From the NCBI GenBank assembly GCA_013398295.1, contig VZSF01009844.1, positions 248,993-312,992 of the forward strand: a stretch of DNA of 64,000 bases, given 5' to 3'. The stretch's first letter is position 1; the number at the start of each line of letters is the position of its first letter. The notes under the pieces are model-generated. The model was not told the DNA's origin and did not search any database. It worked only from the letters and a program-made list of their open reading frames with translations. Below, piece by piece: positions 24,601 through 38,400 of this stretch. The DNA is from Chionis minor (taxonomy: Eukaryota; Chordata; Aves; Charadriiformes; Chionididae). A program made the position numbers and the translations under genes.

Positions 24601-25767
24601 AACAGAAGCAGCATCTCTATTAAGCTTGGAATTTCTACATTTGAAGTAAATATTTCAGCAGTCATGAACTGCAAAGCCTAATATGAACTTACAAATAACA
24701 AACAAAAAAACCCCTGGGATAGTCAGTTAAGATAAAATCTCATGTTGTTTTGATTTCCCCACCCTTCATATTAATTATGTGAAATTGGCAACTTCAGCGC
24801 CTTGACTGCATAACCGCATAGATTAGATGCCAACTTCAGGCCAAAACTTGTTGTAGGGTTTCGGGTTGCCTCCTGTAGCATTTTTGTTTAAAAAAAAACC
24901 CAAAACACACTCAACTGCACAAAAAAAAGCCCAAACAACTTGCAGAGCTCTTCAGGATCTCTCTATTTGCCAGGAGACCTCTGTGCTATTTAAGGACAGG
25001 GTCTCCATCGGGTTCTTCTGCATTTTGGAGAGGCAGGGCTTGCCCAGCCTGCCTTTCCAAAAAACAGCTGTGAAAGACAAGACATGGCAGGGATTATGAC
25101 AGATGTCAATCATGTTTCACTAACTTGAAAATAAAAAAATATTTTTGTTCAGACTGTTAAAAAAAAAAATAACATCTGCAGAGCCCAATCATAAAAACTG
25201 GCTGGACATTTACCAGAGAGTTCTGTTCTTAAAAGCTCACAACTCCTGTCTGAAATCTCAAGTCAGTCTACTGACAAAATAGGAAAGACACAGCCTGACA
25301 TTCTTGGTATTTCCAAGATAAAAACAAGAAAACGTCAAGAAAAACCACTTCTATCTCAAAGAAGATAATAATTTCAAGCGTGCTTTTAAATACATTAAAC
25401 AAAATAAAAACCTAAGCAGTTCTGCTTCCTTACAGATCACCAATGAAAAAACCATGCAAATTAGTTGCTTTTTTTGTAAACAGTTTGGAACAAAGTAAAA
25501 AAACCACACATCTCCCTTTCCAAAACCGTGCACATAAAAATGGAAAAAACCCACTATGTGAATACATCCTTCCTTGCGTTAGGATATGGCAGAGTATGAA
25601 CTTATGAACTGCAGCCTACGTGAGAATCCAAGTTTTGGTGTAGCAAGTTCTGCCGTGACAGAGATACTGCATCTTTAATGTAGCCAACAGAGAATCTCCT
25701 ACAAATACAACCACTGTGGGGCTGGAACAACACTAAGGCAGAAAATAAATAGGAAAAAGTAATGCTA

Positions 25768-25773
25768 TTTATT
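25768..25773 (-). terminator. UBAC1: Candidate poly(A) signal of UBAC1, second copy of the 18-mer
   Basis: A minus-strand AATAAA about 600 bases after the UBAC1 stop. It sits in the 18-base block shared with 21625-21642. Confidence 0.35.
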
Positions 25774-26123
25774 AAAAGAATTCCATCTCTGAATGATTCT
25801 GTTTAAATTATAATGCAAGATAAACAAGTTTGGATAGAAATGTGCTTGCTCTCCCAATATTTGGACTTTTAAAAAACATTTCCTAAGAATCAATTTTAAA
25901 AAAAGCATTTTATAATTTGATATAGCCATAAATTAATACTGTATGGAGATGATTAATATCCTATGCTAGTGGTCAGTGACCTTTTGTAAACACTAGCCAG
26001 ATGCTAGCAAAACTGGCTAGAAAACTATTGTCACAGGCCTTTTTAACAAGCAATATCATATTTCTTTCCAACAATCAGATTCGTAATTGTTTTCACAAAA
26101 CCTTTTCCTATTTTTTGATATAC

Positions 26124-26129
26124 TTTATT
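26124..26129 (-). terminator. UBAC1: Candidate proximal poly(A) signal of UBAC1
   Basis: The minus strand reads AAAATAAAGTA about 250 bases after the stop codon. It is the first canonical hexamer downstream of the coding region. Confidence 0.4.
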
Positions 26130-26261
26130 TTAAACCTAATACCTGAAAACATAAACAAGTCTTCAAACCTCTTCCACTAACACTAAATCCACAAGGCAAT
26201 TAACTTCAGTTGGCCATAACTACGTAAGCTCTCGTGCGAGAGACCCATTCGGACAGGATCT

Positions 26262-26314
26262 CCCCCCGCTCCCCTTCCACCTGCCCCCCTCCCCAGACAA
26301 TCCGTGCGCCCCCC
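26262..26314 (-). promoter_or_regulatory. UBAC1: G-quadruplex candidate in the UBAC1 3' UTR
   Basis: On the minus (mRNA) strand there are five G-runs of 6, 4, 6, 4 and 6 bases. In plus coordinates they appear as C-runs at 26309-26314, 26291-26294, 26284-26289, 26271-26274 and 26262-26267. The last four runs have loops of 1, 9 and 3 bases, which suits an intramolecular RNA quadruplex. The block begins about 60 bases after the stop codon. Confidence 0.55.
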
Positions 26315-26375
26315 TGATGAGGAGGAGGTGAAGCGAGGGACAGTAGGAAGCGGCACAGTGGACTGGCATCCCCCT

Positions 26376-26491
26376 CTATGTGCGATTCAGCGTCTGGAAG
26401 ATTCGAGAGATCTGTAGCATGACAGGCCCAGTTTCTGGATCATTCATCCACTGAGTGCTGTTCAAGGGGTTTTCAAGCATATCCTCGAAGG
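26376..26491 (-). CDS. UBAC1: UBAC1 coding exon 10 (terminal)
   Basis: The acceptor is CTTGGCAG|CCTTCGAG. The exon completes an Ala codon split with exon 9, then encodes [20 protein letters not shown] and the ending [10 protein letters not shown], and stops with TAG at 26376-26378. It carries the C-terminal part of the STI1-like region. The preceding intron (26492-29064) contains a T/G/T homopolymer block at 27494-27528 and nothing else recognised. Confidence 0.97.
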
Positions 26492-29400
26492 CTGCCAAGA
26501 GATGGAAATTGCAACACTCAGTCCTTCAGTCAGCAAAGGCCTCCATGTGTGGGATTCTTCAACAACAGGACAGTCAGAAATAGCTGCAGCTCCAAGGCAG
26601 CGGGCAAGCATCGCCCAGAAGCAGTGCGAATACATGTCATACATTTACCATTTGCACTCCTAAGTCTCCACAGCCCGGGACACTACAGGCTGTTGTGCTT
26701 TCCCCATTCCTCAACGTTAAATTCACTGCAGGCAGAGGCTGATTAAATACTCAGCCTGGATTATAGTCCCTCTTACAAAACCTCAAGGACATGGGTTTGC
26801 AGGGCTAAAGCCTCAGCAAATGTCTACACGCAGTAGCGGGGAACATGCTGTGCAATTCATCCCGTTATGGATGCCCATCGTAGAACAGGGTCATTTGCTG
26901 CCAACACTCCTATGGGAAGACTCTTCTGCAACGCCACTCTTCTGATCAAGGGTTTTCCACATCCCAGCCTAGATTTCTTAATGGCTAGTTCTTGCACCAT
27001 TATCTTTTTCCTCCCCGGTTCTTAACCAAGACAGTTCATAAAAAGCCCCCTCATCTACTCGCCTCAGTTACCTTTGCTTTCCTGCGCTGCACTTTGGTTG
27101 TCCTATGGCTACTCTCTCCTAACACCCCAAAAAAGAAAACTAAGCCAGCAAAATAAGAAGCAGGTATGCCAAAGGCTACCCAGGAATAAGCAGCAGAGCC
27201 AGCAAGAGCGTAGCCTCTTGAGCTCCCAAATCTCAGGGCTCTCTCTTTTCATAGAGGCCCCTGAAGCCAGAAGGGAAGCGGCATCTTCCCTTGGAAGAGC
27301 ATGCGCTTGCTCCTTCCTGGTGTTTGGAGAGTGGAGGGTGTCAGGGAGGCAGCCAGTTCCACCTGCTTACACCCAGGCAGAAGAGGAAAGGCTGTCTGCA
27401 GGACAGTTGCCTCCATTTCTGAACAGTGATCCAAATATTTAAGAGCAGTTTTTTCTTTCTATGCACAGCTGTCTTTACACTAAGCTTTTCGGGTTTTTTT
27501 TTTTTGGGGGGTTTTTTTTTTTTTTTTTAAATGGGCAAATCTTCACTATCCTACTTATGTTGAAGGAACCAGAGAGCTACTCCAAGAAATTTGGCAGAAG
27601 AACGGTCCAGGCAATAACATGTAAGTCTTATGAGACACACTGAGCTGGACTACTGGACATCTGGAGCAGTTGCTACAGAACAGGACAAAAAAAAAAAAAG
27701 GGCAGTTGCACATCTGACCTATTCAGAAGTCACCAAAATGTCAGTGTTGTAAGAGCCTGGCAGACCGGCACCAAGGTCAGGGTCTTAATTTTCCCAGGGG
27801 TGTTAAGTGTACAAAGCTCCAACAGACATTAGCGGGAGCTGTAAGTATCCAGCACCTCTGAAAAGCTCATCGTTAATACCTTGCTCAAGGTCATGCACAT
27901 GCCTACAGAAAAGCCCAGAATAAAGTACCAGATCTCACTTATCACCGCTTTAACTATATTCTTTTACACAGACTCAAAAGCTTAAAACTAAAGATTTATC
28001 AGCATTCTGTAAGTATCTAATTAAATGCAAACATTCATTATTAAAATCTGTGACATAAGCAATTTGCAGATGTATCATTAGGAATATATTCTCTGATGTT
28101 CATCCAAGCTTTACAAGTGCATATAATGGCATTTCATTTTCTATTTATATTCCGAGCTGCAGCGTGGAACACCTCGTTGGAAACGGAGACCATTTGTTCA
28201 GAAATCAGGGGGGGAAGGTTCTGCTTTTAAATTATTTAAAGGTTTGCAAACTCTCCTAATTACACTTAAAGCAGTATTTTTAAACGTAGTATTTTAAAAG
28301 CTCTTTTGAAAGAGCTGCGCGTACAACCTCTATTTAAGAGCAAGTCTTCAAATAAATTTTGAAGCCACAGACTAAATGCAGAACCAATGTCATTCTTCTG
28401 TATCATCCCCCAGTGTCAGAGAGAGAATTCATCAGAGATTTATGTCTCACTGTCAGGCTCCTCAGTCGGGTACTTGCTGTGCCCACGGCCTTTCTGACCA
28501 CAAACACACAGATTTTACCACAGAGCTGAAACTCAAGTAGGGCAAAGTGTATTTTCACACACGTTATCTCAACTTTGATAGGTAAGGCCTTAGCTCAGAC
28601 TTCTTGTTTGGTTACTCTTCCCCAAGTTATCTTCTGTCTCACTGATCAAGCCTCAGCACACAGTAAGCTGTACAGCAGGAGACAGCGTTGTTTTTTCTGT
28701 GAAATAATCAGCATTCTAGAGACACATTCCTGATTTTTCCCCTTGTGGCCAAAGGGAGCACACAAAAGGTCTCCTAAATCCACAAAAGCATTGCAGCCAG
28801 CAGCTATTAAAGTTCTGAGTTCAGCAAGTGTAATCCAGTAGCCTGGGGAATTAGTATCGTTTCTGGGACAGCCCCAAGTTCCGTTCTGGGTTTAGCTGAG
28901 CTGCAGTATGAAGCAAACAAACAATACAGTTGCTGAAAGTGAGGAAAAGGGTACCGAGCTGCACCTATCCCACAAAGCCTGCTGTCATCATCCAGTCTCT
29001 ATTCGTAACTTGCTAGCAACTACAGAGACAGCGTATATATTTCAGGAGCCCAAGCAGGACTTACCTAGTAGAGTTTTAGGGTTGGTTAGCCCTAACTGTA
29101 CCACTGGGTTTTCTAAGATGGCTTGGAAGAGAGGGCTATTGGTGTCAATTCCCTTATCTAAGTCCTCTGGAGAAGGTTTTCTGTCTCCCAGCAGCCATTC
29201 ACACTGAAAGAAATCACCAGGCACAACAGATTTTTATGATCAATTCCATCAGAATCAAAGTGTCTCAAAAGTTTTGACAGTGTGGCATGTTAAAATATTT
29301 TTTCCTCTCACAGTTAAAGACCAAGCTATACATTTCTTTTCATACTTTCACTATTAATTATTGTTAATTTTATTTCACCGGGAAGACCAGCAGTGCTGGG

Positions 29401-32400
29401 AAGATGTGTGTTACCCTACATACGTACTGCCTCAAAGGAGCCCCATCAAGATGGTTACAATGCAGCAGCCTGAAGTACCATCCAGCCCAATATCCTCTCT
29501 CTAACAGCAGCCAGCATTGGAGGCTTAAGGAGAGAAGATTCCTTGGCTGTCAATTGCATCCACATAATTTTCCGTAACGTATCATCCACTAGCAGGGGAC
29601 TAATTAGTCTTTGAAAACCTTTGTATTTTTTGATTCCATAAACTGTGGAATGCACTGGTGCAGAATGGTAATTTACATGCTGCATGACTTGAATCTCTTG
29701 CTTGATCATTGACTCCTGTTCTCTAATCAGTTATTAATTATTTGGAATACCTTTTCCTTTCTCGTGATAGCATAATCTCTTTTGCAGACTCTGGTGAGGG
29801 AGTTTCTCAAAAGCTTTTTGAAAATCCGCATACGCTATCCCAACCAGATCAGCCTCAACCTCATGCATGCTGAGTTCCTCTTAAGAAGTCCAAAACCTTT
29901 GTATTCTAGCTGTGTATCTAATTTGAAAGAGGCACAGAATATACAGCGCTCATTTCATCTCCAGTAACAGTTGGGCTTTAAGACAGATCAAAACATCAAC
30001 CAATTCAACGATGAAAAGAATCAGTTGAACAGACTATTACAGCAATAAGGAACAGAAATGACATTGTACTCACAGCCGCGTTTTGCTGGTTGTTGTTTAC
30101 TCTGAGTGCATCCACCACTTCTTTTTCATCAAATCCCATCTCCATCAGGGCAATGACAGCCTATATCAGATTTGCACAGCTTAATAAATGTAACATTTAA
30201 AACAGAAGTGAGAACAATTGCATCCTTTCACCTTCTGTGCAGAAGCTTTTTGCGGGCTAAAAAAACCCCCTACTGTTTCCATTTGTAGACCACTAAGTAA
30301 ACTTATCTACAAAGTTTTCAAATGCCCTATATCAAAAGTGTCTCTGTTATTGAAGAAGAATAAATCTCAAGAGTGACAGCAGTTCCTATCCTCAGCCCTG
30401 AAAGCTGAATGCAAGGCAGAGCAAGTGTACCGAGGGTAGAAAGGAGAAGAGCAGGCTAGAAAATTTTAGAACTTCTCTCATGTCATACAGCTTTGTTCAC
30501 ATCTCGCTGACAGATCAAGCTCACATGCATTTCTAGTTCTATTCACTCAATTTAATTTAACTTCCTGGATTTATTATATTGCTAGTGAGTGTTATGTATT
30601 TAGACAAGTGTACCTAGATACTGTTATGAGAATGTTTAATCATTTAGAAATTGTACCCAGGTCAAATACATTTGCAGCTTTTAACCGAAATCTCAAGAAA
30701 CAGCTAGCTGTAAAAACAAAGCCATAGATTCTAGAGAGCACCTCCTGGTGAGTTTACAGTGTGATAACAACACATATTTTCTTTCACTTAAGCTAATACT
30801 GTGTTCTGAAAAAAAGGTTAACTTCTGCATTTCCTGCAAGACACAAATCTGCTGGTGATAATTTCCCTTGCCCCCTAAAACAAAACAACGGTCTTCTGTC
30901 CTTTTCTACAGCAAAAAGGACTTGCCCCTGTCCCGCAACCCTTCCTTCCTAGACAGCAGTCATAAAAAGCAATGCCAGGAGTCTGGTAGCTCGTTTCAGT
31001 CCCATCAGTTAATTTTCAGGTGCAAAAGTAACCGTGTCAGTAATTTAGATACTGCTATCTGAGACAGCCATGCATTAATTAGGTAATATCCCTTTCAGCA
31101 ACCTGAATTTAAACACTCCCTAAAGACTTCCACTAAAATACTGTCAAGCCAGCATAATATACATCTACCCAGATGGCCCATTTCATTTATTAACTAAACA
31201 TTTATTTGGATTCCACAGTGCCCACGCAGCCCCTTCCAATCTTAACAGTCCTATAGAGAGATAAACAGCACGTACTCGTGGGTCTGGACGAAACTCTCTT
31301 TTCCTCCGGATCTTCTTGAATATTTCTGTCAGCTCATCCTTGGCCTCTTCCCCACCCGCTTCTGAACTAGGACCTGCAGTTGCTTCGGCAGAGGATGCAC
31401 TGGCTTCAGCTGTGGCTTCGGAGGGAGTCTGACCTGGAAGCGGAGCATCCACCGTAGGGTCATCTGCGTGTTCTATCAACCACTCCATGGCCTGTGTCAC
31501 TGACATACTGTAAGGCAAATCAAGAAAAACAGGGATGAGAAACACTCCAGATGTACAGTAGTTTTCCACATGCATTTGCCTTTGCATTTATTCCCATAGT
31601 ATACTGACTTGCAGGTTAATTAGTATTTGAAAAGTCATAAATAATGAGCAAATCTCAGAGCACCTTAATTCTCTGTGCATTCAGGACAACACAATCTTAT
31701 CTGAAGCCAGGAAGACAGAGGAATGAATCCAACTTGGACAGCTGCAACCCAGATTTTATAAGGCATTTCTAAGGGAGTCACCTAATTCTTGACGTCATCT
31801 GCTTCATTTCACAACAGACAAACAATGACTAATTACAACTGTTGACAAAACTGCAAACAAAGCGTGTTCCAAATTTACATGGAACCACATCTCAGATACA
31901 AGTTGCTTTGTTGCTTAAGGAGATCTCTCTCAGACATCCATCCAGGGATCAAGGAATGCCATTAGCAACACAAGAAAAGAAACAGGGTGAAAAACATTCC
32001 ATGTGCACAATATGCCTTGAGCAAGAGCAAAGTTCAACACAGGCAACTGCACTTGGACATGTACCACTCTGTTGTTCCTCCACTTTGACTGGAGAAATCT
32101 GTGATTCCTCAAAGGAGAGGCCGTCCCAAGGGAAGAGAACACCATCATCCTAACGCGGTCACTTGCTGTCCAGCCCCAAGTGCTCAAGCTAAGGGATCTT
32201 GAGAGCACCCCAACACATCTCTTCCCAGCGAATACAGAGGAAGCAAAGACAACGATAGGGTAACTGAACATGTAATTTTAATTGACACACAGGAATTATG
32301 ACATGCTCACAGAAAGGAAAGGAAAGCATTTGCCTATTTGGCTTTTCAGTTACAACATAAAAGATGGAGGACATGAAGGCAGAAAGCCTTTCGGAGCCAC

Positions 32401-35400
32401 AAGGGAGAGATACTGGAAAAGAGTGACTGGATTACGTGGTGGATTCTCTATTATTAGAAATTTTGGAAAACGGCCTAACAAACCCCTCTCAGGAGTGAGG
32501 CAGTAGCTCAGTCTGCTTAGGGCAGGAGGTAATGTAGCTCTTCTCCTGTCTTCCTACATTTGCTATATAGACTTCACAATATTCTCAGAATGCTTTTAAA
32601 AAAGATCAGCACAAAGTATTTTTCTACTGCTGAAAGACCAATTTGGATGGGGTACGTTTGCTTTTTTCCCCCCGTGTAAAATACAAATTCTAAAAATGGA
32701 AGAAAATGTGAGTTTAATACCTGGAAACAGCCTGGCAGCCTTGTGAACTGCTGACCAGCTATTCTTTCCAGAGCAAGTACAGCGCTGTTTCCCATTCCCT
32801 GTGCCATCTGCACCTGCGTGCTGCCTGAGGCAGCACTGTTCTTGGAGCTAATGCTTCTTCCAACCTAGTTTTAGGTGACCCACATAAGGAGACTTTGGAA
32901 AAAAATGCAAATTTTTTTTTTTAACCACATCACATAATTTACAGGCAGTCTGCTGGGTACACTTACTGATTTAATCGAAGGGCTTTCACAGCTCTGCTTT
33001 CTGGAAACCCCATTTCTGTAAGCTGTCGCAGAGCTATCTCATCCACTCTGTCTTCCTCATCCTCATCCAGCATGGCTACACATACACAAACAAAACAATG
33101 TTCAGATTGACTTCAAGCTAAAATAAACCCCTTTCTCAATGGAATGGCACGTGTTAAGTTCAAACCCCATTCTTCTCTTCCATCCCTTCTTTTGTTTCTG
33201 CCCTGAATTTGCTACCTCATCATTAAATCTGCTTCACTCAGCTTGGTGCGGCTCAGATAGATTCTTCCAGGACAAAGACTTTGTCCAGATGCATTCAAGA
33301 TCTCAAATAAAAGACGGGTAGCTCTCACATGACCATGGTATTTCCAGATAAATAAATGTATAGGAGATTCACTGAACATCTATTTATTATTTATCTACTA
33401 AGTTGGATCTGGTCGTAGCAAATCTCAAGGGCATTTCCTACAAACTGAATCAACAGCTACACTTTCCCCTCATTTTGCTATCTCCTTGTGCATTTTCAAC
33501 TATCCTTTACCATCCCTAAAGCACAGCTTGTGAAGTTCTCAATTTTTTTCCACTGCCAATGATTTTATTTTTAAATTGAACTTCTCATCCATCCCAAAGG
33601 GACCTTATAAATTCACAAGTTTTATACAGTCTATATCCACGAGGTGAAATCTTTGCCACAAAGTTTGTAGTAGCTTTGCTATTACATCAAGGTCTGCAAT
33701 TCACTCTCTGAGCCCACTCTTCTGCTACGGAAGCAAACAACTTCCCAGGATTGAACTAGTAACTATAGAGATATGTGGTTCATACCATTCGCTTTCTTAA
33801 AGAGTTCAACCGCATCTGGGTTCAGCGCTAGCAATTTCTGTGCAACTTCTATGAGAGATACTAGGATCTTCCGGAGCTCTGTCTGGAACTGCAAGAAAGG
33901 AAACTGTCAAAACATTTAGACAGGAAGTTACCAGATATCATTAAATCTTAATGCATCTATTGTTAGTATCTCAGCAGGAGCCTGGCCCCCTGTACTGATG
34001 GTTTTACTAGGGCTTTATTTTCATTGTTTAGTCTCTCAAGAAGCCCTGGGCCTTTCCTGTGAAGTGCCACATGTAAGTAAAAGCTACTGGGTCCTTTTAT
34101 TTCTACCACAGGATGTGCAGCGTTCAAGAAAACTCACTGCTTCACAGAAACACTTTGACTCCCACCTTGCACAAGTGTGTCCGAAGACAGTCACAGCAGC
34201 TCCGTACCAGCACTACCTGCTTCTGTGAACCAGTAGTCTTCCTGCTCTACCATTTGCTTCCTAGTAATCTGAAGTTGGACAACATAAATCAAAGCTATTT
34301 TCTAAACTAAAGCATCAGAAATTCCTCTCAGTTGGACATTTGTTTTTTAAAATGTCACACTCAGTAGGTCACATTGGCCATTAAACAGCTTAAATATCCA
34401 TTGTTCCCTTTAGGTTACTAGGGCACTCTGTCAGGATGCAATATGTAGGCAGATTTGCTGCTTCGTACCCCTACTAGTACAGAAGGGTAAAAGCAGTCCC
34501 CACACTACTGAGGACACAGAAACACTACAGACTATCAGCATTCAATTACTGAAGTCAAAATGTACGCCTAATTTCTTTTTTCAAAACCATGCAGGAGGAG
34601 AAAATCACTGCAAACAACTGAACTATCAAAGACTGAGAAATAAAAATCCCTAGTTTCACATTTAGCAGATCTTTAGTATGCTTACTGTGGCTTTCCTGTG
34701 GACAACCAAAACATCTAAAATCTTGATTTAGAACAGAGTGGTTTATTATCACTAAATAGTGTGACCTGTGTCTAAATCTTAAGCTGTCTACTTTCAGACA
34801 CATATACATTGGAATTTCTCTTACAGAGAAAAGAGAGTCACGTTCACAAGTAAGAGAAAAGGTTATACAAGACAAAAACCTATTTGGATGTCAGCGTGCG
34901 AGTTAAAGAAGTCAAGTCTAATACTTACATCCCTCATGTTGTGATGTGCCACAGTGCGATCCACATTGCGGGAGGGCAGATTTGCAGTTGCTTTGAGAAT
35001 AGCGTCCTTATCAGGAGCTTTCTGCTCTTGTTTCCTCTGAAGGATAGGAAACATGATCAGGTTTCATAAGCCATTATCCACAGAAGAGAGAACACAGCAT
35101 AGCTGAGAGCAGTTTCATATTCTTCACCAAGGCATCAAGCAGTGCTCTGTAACTTGCAACTAAGAGAAACAGCAGTCTAGCAGTACAATGGATTAATAGC
35201 ACCAGTATAATTCTGCAAAACTGGACCTGTAGGGCTGACCCACTTTCAGTCCTTATACCTGTCTCTGTTATCTAAACACGCAGGGAAAATCCAACATAAA
35301 GAGGGAGAGTGATGTATCAAACGTGGAGGGAACGCAGAGGCCTCAGTGCCCAGGACCACATTCTGCTCCACGCGGCCGGCTCTCTCCAAACCCACGGTTT

Positions 35401-38400
35401 GCCGAGAGACATGCCCATACCATGCACAGACTGACACGTAACTGCTTCACAGCGGAAGTGCTTCGCTGCTGCCAAGTATCATGCGGAGATATACAGTGCC
35501 TTGGACTTTCAGTACATGCTTATAGTCCAGGACAAAACATAAGCAGGGTAAAAACTATAAATATTTCCCAGTCTTATAACTTCTGCTCTTACAGTGACAT
35601 TCCGCACAGCAAGACCACACTGAAGAGAGACACACACACACCAATACCTACAGGAAGGGATACAGACATACACCAATACCTACAGGAAGCAAGAAGAAAT
35701 AAAGCCGTGCAAGGACAAAGTAGAAAGACCTAGAAATTCACAATGTCAAGCACAAGCATCACTCAGAGTGTTTAAGCAGTAACAGCGACTGCAGGACCAC
35801 TCGTGCATAAGCATTACCATGGGCATCATTGACCCTCAGTAACAATTACATTCCAATAAAATAAATTAAAAAAAAGAACAGTAGGGGGCAACACTTCAGC
35901 TCTAGAGACCTGGTTAGAGGGTGACAAGCCACAAACAGGTAAAGACAGAAGACAGCCTGACAGCAAATCAACATATTTGGGTTTTCAAACAGAGACAAAA
36001 CAAGGCACTTGCTGAACTATGCTTATACAGTCATTAGACATTTCTTCAAAGATCAAATCGATACCGCTTCTATAGAATAGTCTTATTCCAAGGTAAATGT
36101 TCTCACACTCAAAGTTAAAAATGGGAAATCAGCTTCCTCAAAGTTTGGAGGAAATATGAAGAAACTTCCCTAGAATTTAACTGGCAGCATTTACCTCTAC
36201 AAACAAACAAAAAGTACACCACAGTAATCCTTCTGCAGCTCATTAATAAAGCAGTTAATCAAAAAGACCAAGTCAAGAAGTCTTTCAAACTCACTTTCTC
36301 CTCCGCTGACACATCTGCCATTTTGGGGAGTGGAGGTGGCGCACGCTTCTTTATTAAAAGCAAGACATCTAGAAAGAAAATGATACTGAAATACATTAGA
36401 AAGTAACGTGAAAACAGCTCTTGTAAGATATCTTAAATTCAATTTTTCCTGGAGATCAATTCTGTGTTAATTCCACTGTAGCATAGATTTTTTCACATTT
36501 TAAAACCTGTATGGCTTTACACACTCCCCTTCACTATTTGCAATTCCTTATTGCACAGTGAATTTAAAACATGGTCCGTTATTAGTTAGGGTTTGTGTGT
36601 TACTGGTTTCTTCTCCTCACACAACATCATTAAAGAAAGGGTATTACAGGCTCCTGTTGTCTTACACATTAGTAGTACATTAATTGGCTCATCATAACGG
36701 GAAAGTATCGGCACTTTCAGTGCTTCCACTGAGAAGGAAGCAGTAGAGACAGGTCGTGGATGGATTCTGGTCTAAGCTGGGGCTTCCGTCAACTGCAGCA
36801 AGGCAAGTGCCAAGCCAACAAGAGCTTCCAGTGCGAGGCTGAAGCTCACCGTTGCATGTGAATGGCAGTAGGGTGATTCACGGTCTGCAGCAGGGACGCA
36901 GCACCGGTAGCCCAGGAGGGCAAGTCTCCAGGGCTAACAAGTCTTCACTCTCAGATACCCCCGTGAGCTGGCACAGACTTGGTTTGGGCTTTTAGGACTA
37001 ATACCTCCCACTTACAAGGCACCCTTTTTCTAGACATCACGCGATACTTTACAAGCCTCTAGCACCTCAGTTACTACCGCATGCATTCTAAGGGTGGCAA
37101 GATGCAGACATGCTAGTTAGAGCCTACAACAGGCCTGTGCAGCACCTGCAGCCCTTCAGCCAGATACAGCTTGACACACAGTTTTTAGTCCACTGCATTA
37201 AGCAGTTAAAAAGCAAACAAAGCGTGCTTTGCACAACAAGTTTCCTTGGTCTGGCTCAGCATGTAACAGCCAAGAGCAACAGCTGGTGAAGGCTGTTAAC
37301 CCTCATTCATCCAGCTGATCCGAAGGTGAAAGGATCCACACACGGACTCCTGGCTGCCCTGAGCAGTCAGCCGGTGGCAATCAGCTGTTGGCTGCAATCT
37401 CATCTCCCTGACACACAGGGTGTAGGAACGGGAGAGCACGTTGCAGAGGGAAAAGGAGCGAAGAGGCATTCACGTGACAGCTTACTATAACTACACAGTT
37501 AATACTGCTTAGCTGCTGCAAACTGCAATTCAAAACTCTGCGGGAGTCGGCACCTCAGCTAGAAATAATACACCACCAATCAGCAAAAATGCTGTCCCTC
37601 GCCTTTGCCTATGACGGCACCTCTCAGCTCCTGCTCAGCTCTAAAGGTGATAAGTGACACAGCCTTGGAAGAGACACCGAACTGCTCGTGTTCACGGCAG
37701 CAGCTGCCCAGCCTGCATGAAATCAGGCAAAACCCCAGGAATTCTACTCGTGCTGAGTTTCTGGTTCAGACAATATTTCAGTCTACAGCAGTTCTGCTTC
37801 TCTCACTTTCTGCACCACTGCCTTTTATCTACAGAAGGGGCTGTTAGCTTAAGCTGTCTAGTAAAAACTGACTTCAGCTCACATCTTTAGATCTTCTATT
37901 GTTTCACATTGATCCTTTACACCTTTAAAGTTCAGGAGCAAATATATACCTCACATACTCTACTGCAGTCAGCGAAACTATAGTGTGATGGACTCTGACC
38001 CGTGTTTGCAGAGGACAGGAGGAGATCTAAACTGCAGACACTCAGATACACTTCAGCAACCATCCTTCTGCTTGACCTGGAAACCTCAAGAAATTCCCCA
38101 AAAGCACTGGGTTGTCTGTCTTGGCATACTCAGTCATGACAACTATTTTTGAGTCATTTTGAAGGACAAGTGCTGCTCTGGGGGTTTAAAAGAATTCTTT
38201 TAAAAGGAGATAAAAATAATCTGTTTAACTTACTGACTTAATGAACACTCCTAATTCTTTTTCAACTCTTAAAAGGACAAGTGAAGAAAAGCAAACTGCT
38301 CAAGGTGCTTTGTTGTGGGGGGATGTCTTTTTTCCTCGTTCTTTTTTGCCACTTTATTAGCTTCCTATGTCAAAGCAGAGTGGACATTAAAGAGGTTTGG

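Larger units (their letters stand above)
20455..26375 (-). other. UBAC1: UBAC1 3' UTR and downstream region (extent uncertain)
   Basis: This gene-less stretch follows the UBAC1 stop codon. The first about 165 bases (26210-26375) are GC-rich and the rest is strongly AT-rich, with no recognised mobile element or conserved protein. Minus-strand AATAAA hexamers occur at 26124-26129, 25768-25773, 21632-21637 and 20481-20486. The mRNA could therefore end about 250 bases after the stop or as much as 5.9 kb after it. Uniform AT-richness, absence of CR1 copies and a return to GC-rich DNA beyond 20.4 kb are compatible with a long 3' UTR, but do not prove it. Confidence 0.45.
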
